A stretch of 64,000 bases of DNA. Source: Periplaneta americana. Its lineage: Eukaryota; Arthropoda; Insecta; Blattodea; Blattidae. The translations under genes were made by a program, and so were the position numbers. The stretch covers positions 65,256,287 to 65,320,286 of the forward strand of contig NC_091121.1 of NCBI RefSeq assembly GCF_040183065.1, in the 5' to 3' direction. Below the pieces are notes generated by a model. It did no database searches. It had not been told where the DNA came from and saw nothing but the letters and a program-made list of their open reading frames with translations. Of this stretch, positions 11,678-24,313 are shown in pieces (the stretch's first letter is position 1; every line of letters starts with the position of its first letter).

Positions 11678-12253
11678 GTAATGGATGTGGTAATTGTCAA
11701 TAACATGTTATGGAAAGGATTTCATCTGAAATTGTTGTAACTATTGTTTAAGAGAGTTGGACATTGCTATGCTATTCTGTTAGTGTACTATGGTTATGGA
11801 ATAATTCATGGTTACATATTAAGGAAGTCATTTGTGGTACGTGTTTTCTGGAAAATTGATGTGCTAACTGCTAAAAAATTACTGCAGTCATGGGTACCAA
11901 AGTAACTGCCATCGATCCAAATACCCCTGAAAAGGGACACATAATTCGAAATTAAATATAGAGGATCGAATAGAAACATAAAGGAAGAAGAAATTACAGA
12001 AAGAATTGCAAGGAATTGCCGATTTTTCATTCAAAATTATGTCATTTCAAACAGTATAGATAGATGTGGATTTATTCAACAATTATACATACAAATGTAT
12101 TACACTAACAGAATTTGCCCTTAAATTCAGTGCACGGGCCTTTTAACAGTACGTACTTTGCAAAACAGGTTCTAATTTGTAGGTTGCACCATCCTCACCT
12201 ACGATTAAAATCCATAAAACAAACAGTTTAATATAAAAATTGTGTATACACAC

Positions 12254-12255
<2 letters not shown>

Positions 12256-12305
<50 letters not shown>
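12256..12305. repeat. (AT)n microsatellite
   Basis: About 25 AT units, nearly uninterrupted. Confidence 0.95.
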
Positions 12306-12316
<11 letters not shown>

Positions 12317-14945
12317 GCAGGAAATTTTGGCCGTCTGTGGGAAATTTATTTGTATGGAAATTTTCAACGTGAACGGTTAGCAACATTTCTTTATTACGCA
12401 GTTTAGAATTTACTTAAATCAACGACTCTGCTGTAGTCACTTTGAATTCATTTGAGGAAACTTATCTCTAAAAATACATTTGAAACTTATGTTTAAGCAA
12501 AAACTTATTAAAGCACGCAAAATTTTGTACTTCACTATTATATATTTCTTGAAAATGGCCGCCTCAGTTTGTAGTTACTTACAAATTGCAAAGATTCTTT
12601 GTAAGTACCATATTCATCTCAGAACCAATCTGGGTTAATATTTTACCCAAATTTAAATGCAAATATCACTGCCAAAAATAGGTTGCTATTTATGAGATAG
12701 ATGTGATTTTCATACTTTTCGGAATGGATTTGAATCAGAAAATTTCATTTCTGACGTAATCCATATCAGTTTCAAGAAATTTCTTTATGTTTAAACGAGT
12801 CCGGTTTTTACTTCAGAAAATTCGTACTGTATTTCGAAATACGGGACAATCCACGTTCCGTAAACTAATAATTAATAATTATTACAAGGGACACAGGAAA
12901 TGGACCTTAAATATAGGACTGCAAATTAAAATTGGAACGTTTAGCAGAAATAGGCATTTTACAGTCAGTTTAGTATTAGAAATACTTTATAATGATTATA
13001 TAATAAAAAATAAAATAGCAGAAAGGAAGATTATTTAAAAATTAATATCTAGATTAAGAATCTTTTTGGAATATCTGATAATTTTGTTAAAAAATAATAT
13101 GTTCAAAAAATTATAATACAGTTTTGTTCATAAAAATAGGGATTATTTTCAGGAAATTTCTGTTTCGGTTGTTTCATTATTGTTGCTATGGCAATGAAAT
13201 AAATAAACAACAGTTCAAGCTATTCTTCAGTAAGTTAATGTTTATGAGAACTGGCCTTATTCAGGTTACCATGAATGTAGACCCTAATAGAGACTGTTCC
13301 AGCACACTGAGAACTCTAAATGGACTGAGATATGGACTCTGCAATTTGTCAGAATTGTGTGGGTTTGTAAAAAAATTAGAAGAGACCGGTTCCATGGCAG
13401 ATAAAAAACGTTGTGATAGACAAAAGTTCGTAATACTGCGATGGTTTTATAAGAACTCCAGGAAATTAGATAATTTAATATGGAACATGCAGTGTGAATC
13501 AAGTTGCGAGGCGACAGAAGAACTTAACTTACTTAACAGTATGACGTAACGTCAGAAATTGATTTATAGCTGAATAAACCCCACTTTTTTTATGAACAAC
13601 TCCGTATTATTATTTTTATACAAAATCATTTCTTAATGAAGTTAGAGGACTTTTAAACTCTTTTGAGAACAAAACATTTATGAGAGTAATATTTGAAAAA
13701 AAAAAAAAATAAGAGTAATTGAATCAGTCCAAATAATGCATATGTTGGATTTGAAGCTCTGTGGGAATTTTCCAGGAGTTCTAAATATTGAACCTATTTA
13801 TTGTGCACCCATTGCCCCTTTAACAACTTTCAAAAACTTCTGTTGCTTGCACTTACTGAATATTTCCAAAATATGGCTCTCCTTTCTATCTTTATTTGCA
13901 TGAATTTGTTTAGTTATGTTAACAGAATTTTTTCTACTCTGTTTAAAATTCTCGAATTTTATTTTGTTATAATTGATGGCATGTTTAACTTAGTTTAGTA
14001 TCTACAAAACACACACGAACAGTAACATAGCAGCTACAGAGAATTCTTACAGACCTTTTCACGGTGTACAAAAGACTGCGATAAATGAACACGGAATATT
14101 ACTCATAGTCTTCCATATCATCAGGTCGAAGCTTCTCTTGAAAGTTTGTTCAGGGATAAATACTGTATAGAGAAAGTGACCCAAAAATACTATAGTTGCC
14201 AGTAGATACTGAAGGACAAAAATAAAATAAGTTTGAACTGCAGCATAAATTGATCTGTTCTCTTAGTATGTACTTGTCGCTATTGAAGGAAATCCATATA
14301 CGTTAACCCTTGCTATTGGGAGCAAAAGATATTGCAAGTTTTATCGGGGAACAAGAGCATGAGAGTTAAGTTTTTCGATAAACATGACGTCATTAGCCAG
14401 CAGTTTTCGTTAGCTCGTCGTTGATTTCGCAGTTAAAATCAGTTTTATAACAAACAGATTGCATATGTGCTGCTTGTTATACGTAAATATTTTTTTTATA
14501 AAACATATGGAAAAAATAATACTTTTTGTATAAGCTATTGCAGAACAATGACGATGTTCCGACAAGCCACACAGTAGCCACAATGTTTGCACTTAGTGTT
14601 TATCATATGCCTTTCTTGAACCAATGACGGAGGCTTTTGTACGCTTGCAATATTTTTTGCTCCCAAATGCACAGTACAGTAGAGGCTGATTTGGTAACTT
14701 ATAAATAACACTTTAAATGGTTCATTGTTTACTGTGAAATGCATGTTTTATTTCATTTCAATACGTTTAAGGAATTCCCCATCCTTTTGTCTACAGTAAT
14801 CCAATTTACATATTTGCTCTGTGGGTGAGAAGTGAAAAACATCATTTTGTCAAGTGCGTGTTCCAAAAAAAGACTGTCCAATTGGAGATTTAAAGCTTTT
14901 TTTAAAATAGTTTTGTAGCTTACGGTTAGTACTGGTAAATAAATA

Positions 14946-14950
14946 AATAT

Positions 14951-15012
<62 letters not shown>
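14946..15012. repeat. (AT)n microsatellite
   Basis: About 33 AT units with one interruption near 14961-14966. Confidence 0.95.
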
Positions 15013-15015
<3 letters not shown>

Positions 15016-16492
15016 ATTTTGCCATTCCTTTACAGTATCTAACTTGGGACAACTTTTCAAGGAAGGTTTCTACCTGATGATTATGGAAAGTTCTCTTGCC
15101 ACTCTTAAATAACATGTGATAAAAGACGAAGTAAGCTGGTAAGCATTAGCAATCACTTAGAACTGTTTCACACACAGCCTCTTAGCAGCGCTTCTGAGTA
15201 GCGCTCCTCTAAGGCTCAAACGTGCCACCGAATAGTAAGGCTCATTAACTTATTGATCGCTTTATGTAACAGCTCCAATGCTTTGCCAACTGAAGCTTGC
15301 AGCGCTGCCTGCCGGACTGTTGGTGGTAATGGTCGACCACCGACCACCACAGTGGCTCAGTTGTGCTTCCCGTGTAAATGCGTCTATTTAAACCAATTTT
15401 TTGCTATTGATGGCGATTCTGAGAAGCGCAACTATGTGGCGACATGTGAAACGGCGCTTCATGATGAAGTGTTACTTTGTGTGTGTCTGTCAGAGATGAA
15501 AGAAGTAATTTTAATGAAGTGGCTACTCGGAAGGTCAGCGGCCAAGAACGGTTACAGCTAGAATACTTGCACGGTTATATTTTGCAACTTGGGTGGAAGA
15601 ATCATACAAAAACAGCAACTTTATTGTTTACATAAAGAATCAAACAGTCTTTTACATTACAAGGTTGTATATCTGTGTGGAGGCGATCTCTCCAGTTGAA
15701 AGAAAGAAAGAAAGAAAAAAAAGAAATAATACTTTACACTTGTTTCAGATCACAGTGGATTATTAGTATCTGTTTTTGTTGGTGCATTTACATTTTCAAA
15801 TGTTGGTTATTTCTTGCATTCCAAAGCTGAATCATCTTACTATAGGCTTATTGTACGAAGTCCTACATTACACTGCCCATGTTGGTTCACATAGAGGTTT
15901 GCTAGCAGTGGCAAATAATTCAGTGAAAAGTTGGAATCATATTTTAAATATACGTTGACATGCCATATTGAGGACATTTTAACAATCTAGGATTGGTTAA
16001 AAGTCTTTAATTTTTTATATGTTGTGGAGAAAATGAAATGAATAGAGCGTGTGAGTCGAACTACAGTGACATGGTTCCTTCTTGCTTTGTGTAGTCCTTT
16101 CGTGTTTTAGAAATGCTAGACTGTATCCACTACATGCAATGAAGAGTGTCTCACCTGGATGTCATTCATATCATCTATGTAAACATTATTGTTAATGCAA
16201 CTGTTTCATTCCCAGTTATTTCTTCAAAATGTAACTCAAGTTCTTTGGTTACTTAACTGTCAATTATTTGCACCACGACCTATTCTGAAACCTCTACAAT
16301 CCTTACTGTCTTATCATCCATATTGTATTTTTTATTGAAGCAATATAATATAATTGCATTGAAAAGTTGTAAAATGACCTTTTGGCTTTATAATATGCAA
16401 TTCTCATATAATATCCTTACTTAGTTTAAGTATCAGGTCTCAAGAGAAACATTTTTTTCTACTATTAATTTTAATAGTGTTAATCTACGTAC

Positions 16493-16628
16493 TGTCTGAG
16501 CTCCAGCTCTGAAACCGCGGCAGAAATACGGCGTGGAACCCGGTAGATTGTATAGTACCTGCTGAGTCACGTTCCCCCCTGATCCCCACTTCCTCATACG
16601 GCACAGTTTCAGAGCTGGCGTTCAGACA
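16493..16628. mobile_element. Candidate small MITE / hairpin element
   Basis: TGTCTGAGCTCCAGCTCTG at the left (16493) pairs, with about three mismatches over 23 bp, with the reverse complement of 16606-16628. The interior is GC-rich. No clear target duplication, so the superfamily is open. Confidence 0.5.
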
Positions 16629-18119
16629 ATAAAATTGTGCACGAATTAAAATGAACTCCCATTTTGGGAGGAAAAAACGTACAGAACGAATTGAATAGAA
16701 CATGTGAACCGAATATTCAGATTAAAATTTCCATAATTAATAATAGAATATATTCCGAACGAACCAACTGAAGCATAAATTTTAATGCTAGAACAAATCA
16801 TCAGTGGTTTTTATCCTTCAAAACTCTACGGTTATAATGAAGATATTTGCTGTTAAATATAATTAAACAGGAAGAAATAATTTGAATTTAATTTTTTTAT
16901 AAGAAAACAAAGTTGCGTAGCTGAGATATAGCAATGAGTGAAGAGGAAATTGCCGTAAGTACACTTTCCCGCCTGTTATATTGTCAAGCAATATGCATGC
17001 TACGTATAAACATTTAAGTCACTTTGAAAGTTATTCTTATGGTAATTTTGAACTCATTTAAGGTATACTTTCAGTGACGGATTATTATTTCTTTTTTTAT
17101 TTCTCGTTTGACTGTATTTGCAATGGATTTAGTCCCACGCTTTCAATATTATTTGAATATCATTTCTTTATTTACTTAAACGTATTTTAAATTGTGTTTA
17201 TTTATTATAAAGGTATATAAAAGGTCCAGAACATTTTTGAAGTAACTGGATTTAATTTTCAAAGGAATGTGTCATCTTGGATACTGAAGCAAAGTTTACT
17301 TGAAAATGTTACAAATCAAAGATGTGAGTTACTAAGATTTTTTATCGCAAATTTATTTCTTGAAATATTGATTTTATTTCTGCAGACACGAATTGGTCTT
17401 ACTAACTGATACTATGAAAATATATAATTTTCCAGCGTTCTGAGTAGGTTGAGAATTCTAAATTGGTATGTATTAATGCTGTACAAAGTCTACAAGAGAG
17501 ACTGTTATAGATAAAGGACAAAATGGCAATCAAATTGTAATGTTCAAATGCTGTAATTTTTATTCTACTTGCTATTTATAATAATTTTCCCTTATAATAT
17601 CGTTCATTGCTTGTACAGAAGATTTTGCTTGATGTGCCGAATTTGACCCGTCTGCATTCTGAATAGCTGTCTTATTTGTACAGTCAGCGCAGTGGATGTT
17701 GGAGAATGTAGTCACGCAAGGTCGCAACTTTCCGTGTGGTTGGCCCGTACGGAAGGAAAGAGGCTGCGGCGTGTTTACATTCTCCAATTATTCACTGCAC
17801 TGGCTGTATTATACAGTATAGGTACAACCTTGAGTTACTCAAGCTATCTTCATCGAATCATCACTGTCTACATTTACAAATCGATTATGCTTTGCAACAA
17901 ATTCGAGATCCTGTGTAGACATAATTACAAGACAAATATTGTCTACGGTAGTCATGGTGATTAGAAAAAAAAGAGGGCCTTATTGGGCAAATCTGTGTAA
18001 TTTACGAACAAGTTTCTTGTAACTGTCACTGCCGGCGGCGCCACGAGTAGGCACACAGAATGCTGGAATTAAAAAAAAAGCACTTGCTCTTTCCAATTTA
18101 ATTTTTGATGACAGGACTG
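16629..18119. other. No recognisable gene
   Basis: AT-rich sequence; a GC-richer patch near 17690-17780 has open frames in two registers but no domain I recognise. Confidence 0.45.
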
Positions 18120-18545
18120 TAACCAATTTTCAAGTTGCACACCACTTCGGTGGGCCACGTTATGCATGATGTGTATCTGTGGGGAGTTATGTAATGTACT
18201 AGGGTGAGTGTATGTGTAAGTGTTCGTATAAATGGGTGGTGATGATGATGGAGATAAGGAAGGGGAAACACGGTGTTGGCACAGCCTACTCCTGTCGAAT
18301 AGCACCAAAGGGGTCGCCAGGCTTAACTTTCCCGTCTGACGGACGAATCACTATCAACAGTGACATATGCCTTCTCTTCATATGCACTGCGGAGAGATTT
18401 GGGATTTAACCCAGGCATATTGGTGTACAATTTAGTGATTAGAAGTTGTATATTTTACAAGAAAATTTTGACCCCACCAGGAATTGAACCAGGCCCTGGC
18501 TAGTCTGGAGACAAACACGCTACCACAGAACTAACTCGGCGGAAT
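18120..18545 (-). repeat. tRNA-derived SINE-like repeat (family 4)
   Basis: On the minus strand the head (about 18545-18475) reads as a tRNA-like block with A box TAGTTCTGTGGTAGCG and B box GGTTCAATTCC. A ~350-bp body follows, including a GTGTTTCCCCTTCC-like stretch. The left limit is approximate. No target duplication identified. Confidence 0.6.
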
Positions 18546-18803
18546 GATTTTTAATGTAATATGGCAGATTTGGATGGAACAAATTTAACTGAAATTATCA
18601 TAACCAAATTTTTTAAGTTACGTATTTTTCAGGCCTGATAATATATATCAAGAAAACATATTAATTCTCTATTGTAGACAGTCATTCTTTGGAGAAATAT
18701 TGGTAACAAACGATTTGATGTCTGTTATAAGAGTTAAGCAGCGATTTCGATCCTGCATCCTTTTGGCTGAATTGTGGATGTTGGAGGTTACAATCGGTTA
18801 TTA

Positions 18804-19795
18804 TACAGAGTGATTCACGAGGATTTACCGTCCCTTGCAGAGCTTATTTCCGAAGACATCCGTCCACACCTGTGGAGTAACGGTCAGCGCGTCTGGCTGC
18901 GAAACCAGGTGGTCCGGGTTCGATTCCCGGTCGGGGCAAGTTACCTGGTTGAGGTTTTTTCCGGCGTTTTCCCTCAACCCAATATGAACAAATGCTGGGT
19001 AACTTTCGTTGCTGGACCCCGGACTCATTTCACCGGCATTATCACCATTATCACCTTAATCTCATTCAGACGCTAAATAACCTGCCGAAGACATTCTGAG
19101 CAAAAATGTCACATAAACATTTGTCCCAATCTCAATATTTTCAGAATGACACTAATTTTAAGTTATTTGTAAAATACCATTATCCTTGAGTTTTAAGGGT
19201 AAAAGAATATTACAGATAAAGAATGAACTATTCAGGAGTATCGTTTCTTTAATTAGCTAATATTCTGAAGCTAAAAATATGTTGTGAATTCCATAGTTGC
19301 TATGTACAGAATTTTTTCTCGATTTTTAACTACAAAATTACATTTTCTTACGTATTTATCACAACAATTGTTACAAATCACGTCACTCTTGTAAATTCTT
19401 TAAAACTACCTACATTAGGATGCATAATTAAACTGTAAAGAATCAAGTTCCTAAAGTCGTATGATTTGTAACAATTTTTGTGATAAGTGCGTAAGAATGA
19501 TGTAATTTTTAGTTAAAAATTGAAAAACAAAATCTATACAAAGCATTAACAACACATTTTTAGCTTCAGAATTCTAACCAATTAAAGAAATGACACTTCT
19601 GAATAATTCATTCTCCATGTGTAATATCTTTTTACTCTTGGAAGTGAAGAAAAAAGGTAATTTATTAACAATTTCAAATTAGTGTAACTCCGAAAATATT
19701 GAGATTAGGACAAATGTTTATAAGACATTTTTTGCTCAGAATTATTCGGAAATAAGCTCCTTAAGTGACAGAAAATCCTCGTGAATCAATCTGTA
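18804..19795. mobile_element. Long fold-back transposon, Tc1/mariner-like termini
   Basis: The left arm (18804-18859 plus about 19095-19390) and the right arm (about 19440-19795) are diverged reverse complements of roughly 350 bp. The ends are TACAGAGTGATTCACGAGG and its near-complement, with TA on each side (18802-18803 and 19796-19797). A family 1 SINE interrupts the left arm only. No coding remnant is visible. TA target duplication and TACAG ends suggest Tc1/mariner affinity, but long arms are unusual and the superfamily is an inference. Confidence 0.75.
18860..19084 (+). mobile_element. SINE family 1 inside one arm of the fold-back element
   Basis: tRNA-like head with GGTAACGGTCAGCG-like A box region and the B box GGGTTCGATTCCC at about 18917-18929, the conserved body and the GACGCTAAATAACC tail. 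The 10-bp target CCGAAGACAT is duplicated at 18850-18859 and 19085-19094. The opposite arm of the fold-back preserves the unoccupied site. Confidence 0.9.
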
Positions 19796-20584
19796 TACAA
19801 CTTAGTGATTCTTATATAGACAATTTTATTCTACTTTATATTTGCAATAATATCAGATAACCTAATGTAATTACATAGTGACGATTTTGCAAAATGCTAT
19901 CAAAAACGCGTCATTAAATAAACTGAGAAGATTTAGAAGATGAAGAAGGAAGAGATAGGAGTGAGAGTATCTTCTTTTTATTCTGATCTCTTTGCAGTGG
20001 CCGAGCATGTGCTTGAAAGAGAGCGTCTTAGTAGCGGTAGTGCCAGACCGCTGATCAGTTGTGTAAGTTAATGTAGCTGAGCAGTGAATGTTGCATGTAA
20101 ATACTGATCGTCATTTTAGTAGTCGTATCTGATGGCACGTGCAAAAAGGTACGAATTAATTTATTCTTTTATACAACTTATTGTCACATTCCGATGAAAT
20201 ATGAAATTAACCATATACAATATACATAAGAATTTTTTAATTCAACTAAATTAACCAAACCTACTATAATCTCATTATTCATCTCTCCATTCATCCGAAA
20301 GTAAACAGAAATTAACCTCAATGCATTTCTACTAATCTCAGTAAGAGTATTTGTCTGAAGTCCCTCATATTCTTCTTGCGTTTGTTCAGAAGTGGGATAG
20401 ATAATAATTTAGAGGGTTAAAACAATTCTGAGCACCGATGATACAATTATGGCATCTTACGCGTATCCATCTTCCCCACTTGGTGTCTCGTACAATTACT
20501 GGAAATAGTTCTGAAAATCAGTTCTTATCCGAAATGAAACGAAGGACTTAGATATTGAAGCTGAACAGTTGGTTGACCGATATT

Positions 20585-20657
<73 letters not shown>

Positions 20658-20892
20658 AGACTATCTCCAACTTTCGTACAACGTTCTTGCCATTAATGAC
20701 TGCATTACTGCCCGTTTGTCATACATTAATTTGTTGGTGTACGGACGGAAAAATGTATTCTGTGTGGATGATGGGATAAACTCACGCACAATCAGGCCAA
20801 TCATATGGATCTATTGCGTTATTTATATAATTTAATTTTGACGTAGACCGTGAATGAGCCTAATCGGTATTCCATGTCGTAAATATACAGTA
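19796..20892. other. No recognisable gene; one (CAT)n tract
   Basis: AT-rich DNA. A (CAT)n array lies at 20586-20657. Histidine- or isoleucine-rich frames across it are microsatellite artefacts. Confidence 0.6.
20586..20657. repeat. (CAT)n microsatellite
   Basis: About 24 uninterrupted CAT units. Confidence 0.95.
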
Positions 20893-21082
20893 TTACCACA
20901 GTCTAGTATATACAGTTACGAAGTTTGAGTTATGAGGATGCTAGGAGCAATAGACTGTGCCGGTACTATTTCGCATTGTCTGTAATGAGGCGATATTAGC
21001 GAACCTAGTGGTTAGCAACTATCTATGGATGCATATTTACTACGTATTGAGCTTCATGACTGTATATACTAGACTGTGGTAT
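20893..21082. mobile_element. 190-bp MITE, TA-flanked
   Basis: ACCACAGTCTAGTATATACA at the left end and its exact reverse complement at the right end form perfect 22-bp terminal repeats; similarity extends a further ~10 bp with mismatches. TA lies just outside each end. Consistent with a Tc1/mariner-type MITE. Confidence 0.75.
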
Positions 21083-21124
21083 TACACGAATCTCCCTGAT
21101 TTGTCTTTCGGACTAAGCCATATC

Positions 21125-21279
21125 CAGTGACGTAGCCAGGATCAGGGCAAGGAGGGTGCGGATGGGGTGCGAGATTTAAAAATGGGGTGCGAGTTGTAAA
21201 AATGTGGTACATAAAAAATCCAAAATGTTCTCTCATGCACTTGACCGCATAGTATAAATTTGTTTATTAATATTACTAT

Positions 21280-21341
<62 letters not shown>

Positions 21342-21534
21342 GGTCAGCATATCCATAACGATATATTAAGGGACGAGTTTTTTCACATCCAAGAAATTGT
21401 TTGTTTTTGTTCTTCAAAATAACTTATGCCTAGTATATTTTTAAATAAATTGCCCTTTGGGGTGCGGAAAGGGGTGCTCCGATTTTTTATGGGGTACTTG
21501 CGCACCCTTTCGCACTCTTCTAGCGACGTCCCTG
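21125..21534. mobile_element. Non-autonomous hAT element, 410 bp
   Basis: The ends are CAGTGACGTAGCCAGGA and the reverse complement of CTAGCGACGTCCCTG, imperfect 17-bp hAT-type termini. The flanks GCCATATC (21117-21124) and GCCATGTC (21535-21542) are an 8-bp target duplication with one mismatch. GGGGTGCG words repeat near both ends. A (TTA)n tract at 21282-21340 fills the middle. No coding remnant. Confidence 0.85.
21282..21340. repeat. (TTA)n microsatellite
   Basis: About 19 units, inside the 410-bp hAT element. Confidence 0.95.
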
Positions 21535-22089
21535 GCCATGTCAACGAATTATTTTATCGTCCTCTGCTGGGTTGGAACCGCCAAACCTTGAATTCAGTGA
21601 TACCGGTATATCACTATAAAAAAGCGAACAACTTGTTCGACCATTTCTAGTACTCTTTGTTTCGGTTAGCATTTTGTCTAAATTTGGATAGAAATTCGCA
21701 TTTGTACTTCGCTCAAATGTTGGCGTGATAAACATAGCAACTACCGGTGTAACATACTTCATGTAATCTAACGCTGTTCATACCACCACGCGCGTAGAAC
21801 AGTACATTTTCGTCTATGAATAGTATATAGGTGACACCACTTGCTGCACATGTATTTGGAAATTAAACATAAATCTGTTAGCATAGAAACTTATTAATTC
21901 TACTAAATATTTTGATGTTTAACGTCTATAGCTACTACCTATACTAATAGAAAATTTGAAAGATTTTTGTGGAACGGAAATAACACACGTCATTTGATTT
22001 CGGTAGCTATGGAAACGCTTACATCATATCCGAAAAACGTCAACAATGTAAACGAGTCTACCGGTATACACGAGGAGTCCGAATATAAG

Positions 22090-22205
22090 ATGTGTAACTT
22101 TTTTTAGTTGGTTATTCAACGACTCTGTATCAATTACTGGGTTATTTAACGTCGATGGGTTTGTTGATAGGGAAATTGTACTTGGCGAAAGGAGATCGAG
22201 GATTC
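22090..22205 (-). repeat. SINE 3' part, truncated
   Basis: On the minus strand this ends with the shared SINE tail (CATCGACGTTAAATAACCC, then GAGTCGTTGAATAACC). The tRNA head is missing; the copy stops at the (ATT)n tract that begins near 22206. Confidence 0.65.
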
Positions 22206-22212
22206 GCCAGAG

Positions 22213-22275
<63 letters not shown>

Positions 22276-22438
22276 GGAGAATTTTTTTTCATACATTATG
22301 TCATTCCGTTCATTAGACATACTTAAATCTTACAGCAAATTGTATTTATTTAATCCTAATTCCATTACCATAATGCCTGTATAGACGTTATGCGCAGTCA
22401 AAGGGATACTTAAAATCTCCGATCACTTTTTATTGTAT
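22206..22438. repeat. Flanking duplication, copy 1
   Basis: An (ATT)n tract followed by ~165 bp (TGTCATTCCGTTCATTAGAC... to TTTTTATTGTATT) that recurs at 22805-23033 with about 5% difference. The two copies sit immediately on either side of a 5'-truncated LINE. Confidence 0.85.
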
Positions 22439-22802
22439 TCATTCATTCATAGTGTTCTGCCCAAGGGCAGGTCTTTCACTGCATACCCAACCAATTCCTT
22501 TTCCTCTTCCTGATCAGTTTCAGCATCATTCTTTCTTCACCCACTCTTTCTAACAAAGCTTCATTTCTTATTCTGTCTGTCTACTTCACACGTTCCATTC
22601 TTCTCCATATCCCCATTTCACATGCTTTCTATTCGCTTCTCTTCACTTCGTCTTAATGTCCATATTTCTGCTCCATACAATGCTACACTCCATACAAAAC
22701 AGTTCACTAGTCTCTTCCTTAGTTCTTTTTCCAGAAGTCTGTAGGTGATGCTCCTTTTTCTATTAAAAGCTTCCTTGGCCATTGCTATCCTCCTTTTGAC
22801 TG

Positions 22803-22804
<2 letters not shown>
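22439..22804 (-). mobile_element. LINE family A 3' fragment, 5'-truncated
   Basis: Reverse complement matches 3250-3712 (C-terminal region and 3' UTR of LINE A), including TGCCCTTGGGCAGAACACTA. The (AATG)n tail lies at 22439-22448. The 5' truncation point is 22804. It stands between two ~230-bp direct repeats. Confidence 0.9.
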
Positions 22805-22865
<61 letters not shown>

Positions 22866-23033
22866 TGGAGAATTATTATTCATACATATGTCATTCCGTT
22901 CACTAGACATACTTAAATCTTACAGAAAATTGTATTTATTTAATCCTAATTCCATTACCATAATGCCTGTATAGATAGTTATCCGCAGTCAAAGGGATTA
23001 CTTCAAATCTCCTGTCACTTTTTATTGTATTAG
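22805..23033. repeat. Flanking duplication, copy 2
   Basis: Second copy of the (ATT)n plus ~165-bp block of 22206-22438, ending in TTTTTATTGTATT, after which the sequences diverge. Confidence 0.85.
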
Positions 23034-23453
23034 TTCCCATTATTTATTTTACCATGAGTTAGTTATATTGCTATAGGCTTACGTATAATGTTACGTTACG
23101 ATATATTAACTGAAATGAGTGCTTAGTGAAAGACTAATGATAAATATTAAAGCGCTGAGGATACACCACATTTGAAGAAGTCTGTAGATTAACTGAAAAC
23201 AGCACTGTACGTCGAATCGATATTATCGCCTTTAAACCTGATGCTATGAAAGGTATATAGTAGCTCCAACTATCAGGTTTCAGTCTCACAGAAGCCAGCC
23301 TGATGAGGTGCTTGCGGAAAAAATCCATATATGAGCCGACCATTTCGTACTATAAAAATTCCTATTATCTTAGCAATATAGAAGTTGTTGGTCTGTTTAT
23401 TGATGCAAGAGGAACAATCACCACTCGTCTCCTTTCTTTCTGTAAATGTTTTC

Positions 23454-23837
23454 TTACTTCGTTGTTTAACGACGATGTAGCAACTACTGAGTTATTAACT
23501 GTCGATGTAATGGTGATAGCGAGATGATACTTGGCGAGATTTTGTCTGAGTAGCTTAATATGTTACTAGCCAGCGAAATATGGAAAGTAGGGGGAAAGGA
23601 ATTGATCACCCTACCCCATTATCTCCTGGCTTAGTTGCTTCACTTATGAGGTCCCAATCTGTCTTCGTATAGTTGACTGAACAACAACAAAAAGGCCGAG
23701 GATTTGCCATAGATTACCTGATATTCGTCTTACGATTTGAGGAAGACCGCGGAGAAAACCCAACCAGGTAATCAGTCCAAGCGGGAATCGGACCTTTGCC
23801 GAAGCCAAACGCGCTACTATCACAGCTACGCCGGTGA
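23454..23837 (-). mobile_element. SINE (family 3) with internal insertion
   Basis: The minus-strand head has a tRNA-like block (GCGTAGCTGTGATAGTAGCG) and B box GGTCCGATTCCC, the shared body word GGTTTTCTCCGCGG, and the shared tail CATCGACAGTTAATAACTC. The 14-bp target CTGTAAATGTTTTC is exactly duplicated at 23440-23453 and 23838-23851. About 150 bp of another repeat family (23545-23695) breaks the body. Confidence 0.85.
23545..23695 (+). repeat. Dispersed repeat Q (copy 1) within the SINE
   Basis: Contains GGGGGAAAGGAATTGATCACC, CCATTATCTCCTGGCTTAG and CTTCGTATAGTTGACTGAAC-like words. Related copies lie at 33445-33592 (-), 46580-46830 (-) and 50090-50347 (+). Nature unknown. Confidence 0.6.
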
Positions 23838-23998
23838 CTGTAAATGTTTTCAAATACCAACGAACATCATTAAAGAAGTAGCTAGCTATTAAGTCATTGA
23901 AGCTATGAATTTACATCCTACAATTCCTACACCATCTTTATTTTACTCCCGAACTTCTTTTCTAGATTTTAACATATTAATTTTTATATTGATCACTA

Positions 23999-24234
23999 TA
24001 CAGAAAGTTCCTATGCAGACCGGTACCATTCAAATCTCTATCTCACAAAATCTGTTGGCAGACAGAGTCATGCGCCGGAGTACGGACAGGTCTGTGCACG
24101 CTTCCTTACGCAGACCGGTCCCACTCCGCCCCTTACCGCTTAGCTTCCTCTGGCCGGGCGATCTACACTACCGTCATTAAGCCGACGGACGGAACATTAC
24201 AATCTGGAACCGGTCTGCATAGGAACACTCTGTA
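23999..24234. mobile_element. 236-bp MITE, Tc1/mariner-like, GC-rich core
   Basis: The ends TACAGAAAGTTCCTATGCAG and TACAGAGTGTTCCTATGCAG (the latter read on the minus strand) form ~30-bp terminal inverted repeats with three mismatches. They are flanked by TA at 23997-23998 and 24235-24236. The core is GC-rich and carries no transposase remnant. Confidence 0.8.
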
Positions 24235-24313
24235 TATTGTGATTCTAATTCCAGATTTATTTTCATATTTTTAAATCGATTGTAATTTTACTTTTATAAT
24301 CCTTTGCCATATT

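Larger units (their letters stand above)
11018..16492. other. Long AT-rich region without gene
   Basis: I see only microsatellites (listed separately), scattered AGGCCTA words and short open frames of AT-rich composition. A 141-codon frame at 13124-13549 has no recognisable domain and no splice or promoter context. A GC-richer stretch at 15170-15560 may be a diverged repeat. Confidence 0.5.

Noticed and set aside
13124..13549. 141-codon open frame as a gene
   Set aside because: No domain, AT-rich codon use and no promoter, splice or polyadenylation context.
18889..18940. tRNA genes at SINE heads (also 9600, 24500, 40100, 41500, 48060, 49690)
   Set aside because: Acceptor stems do not pair, they lie in repeated elements with target duplications, and they are followed by SINE bodies.
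20555..20835. Polyhistidine or polyisoleucine proteins over (CAT)n
   Set aside because: Microsatellite translation; the same applies to the AAT, ATC and AT tracts elsewhere.
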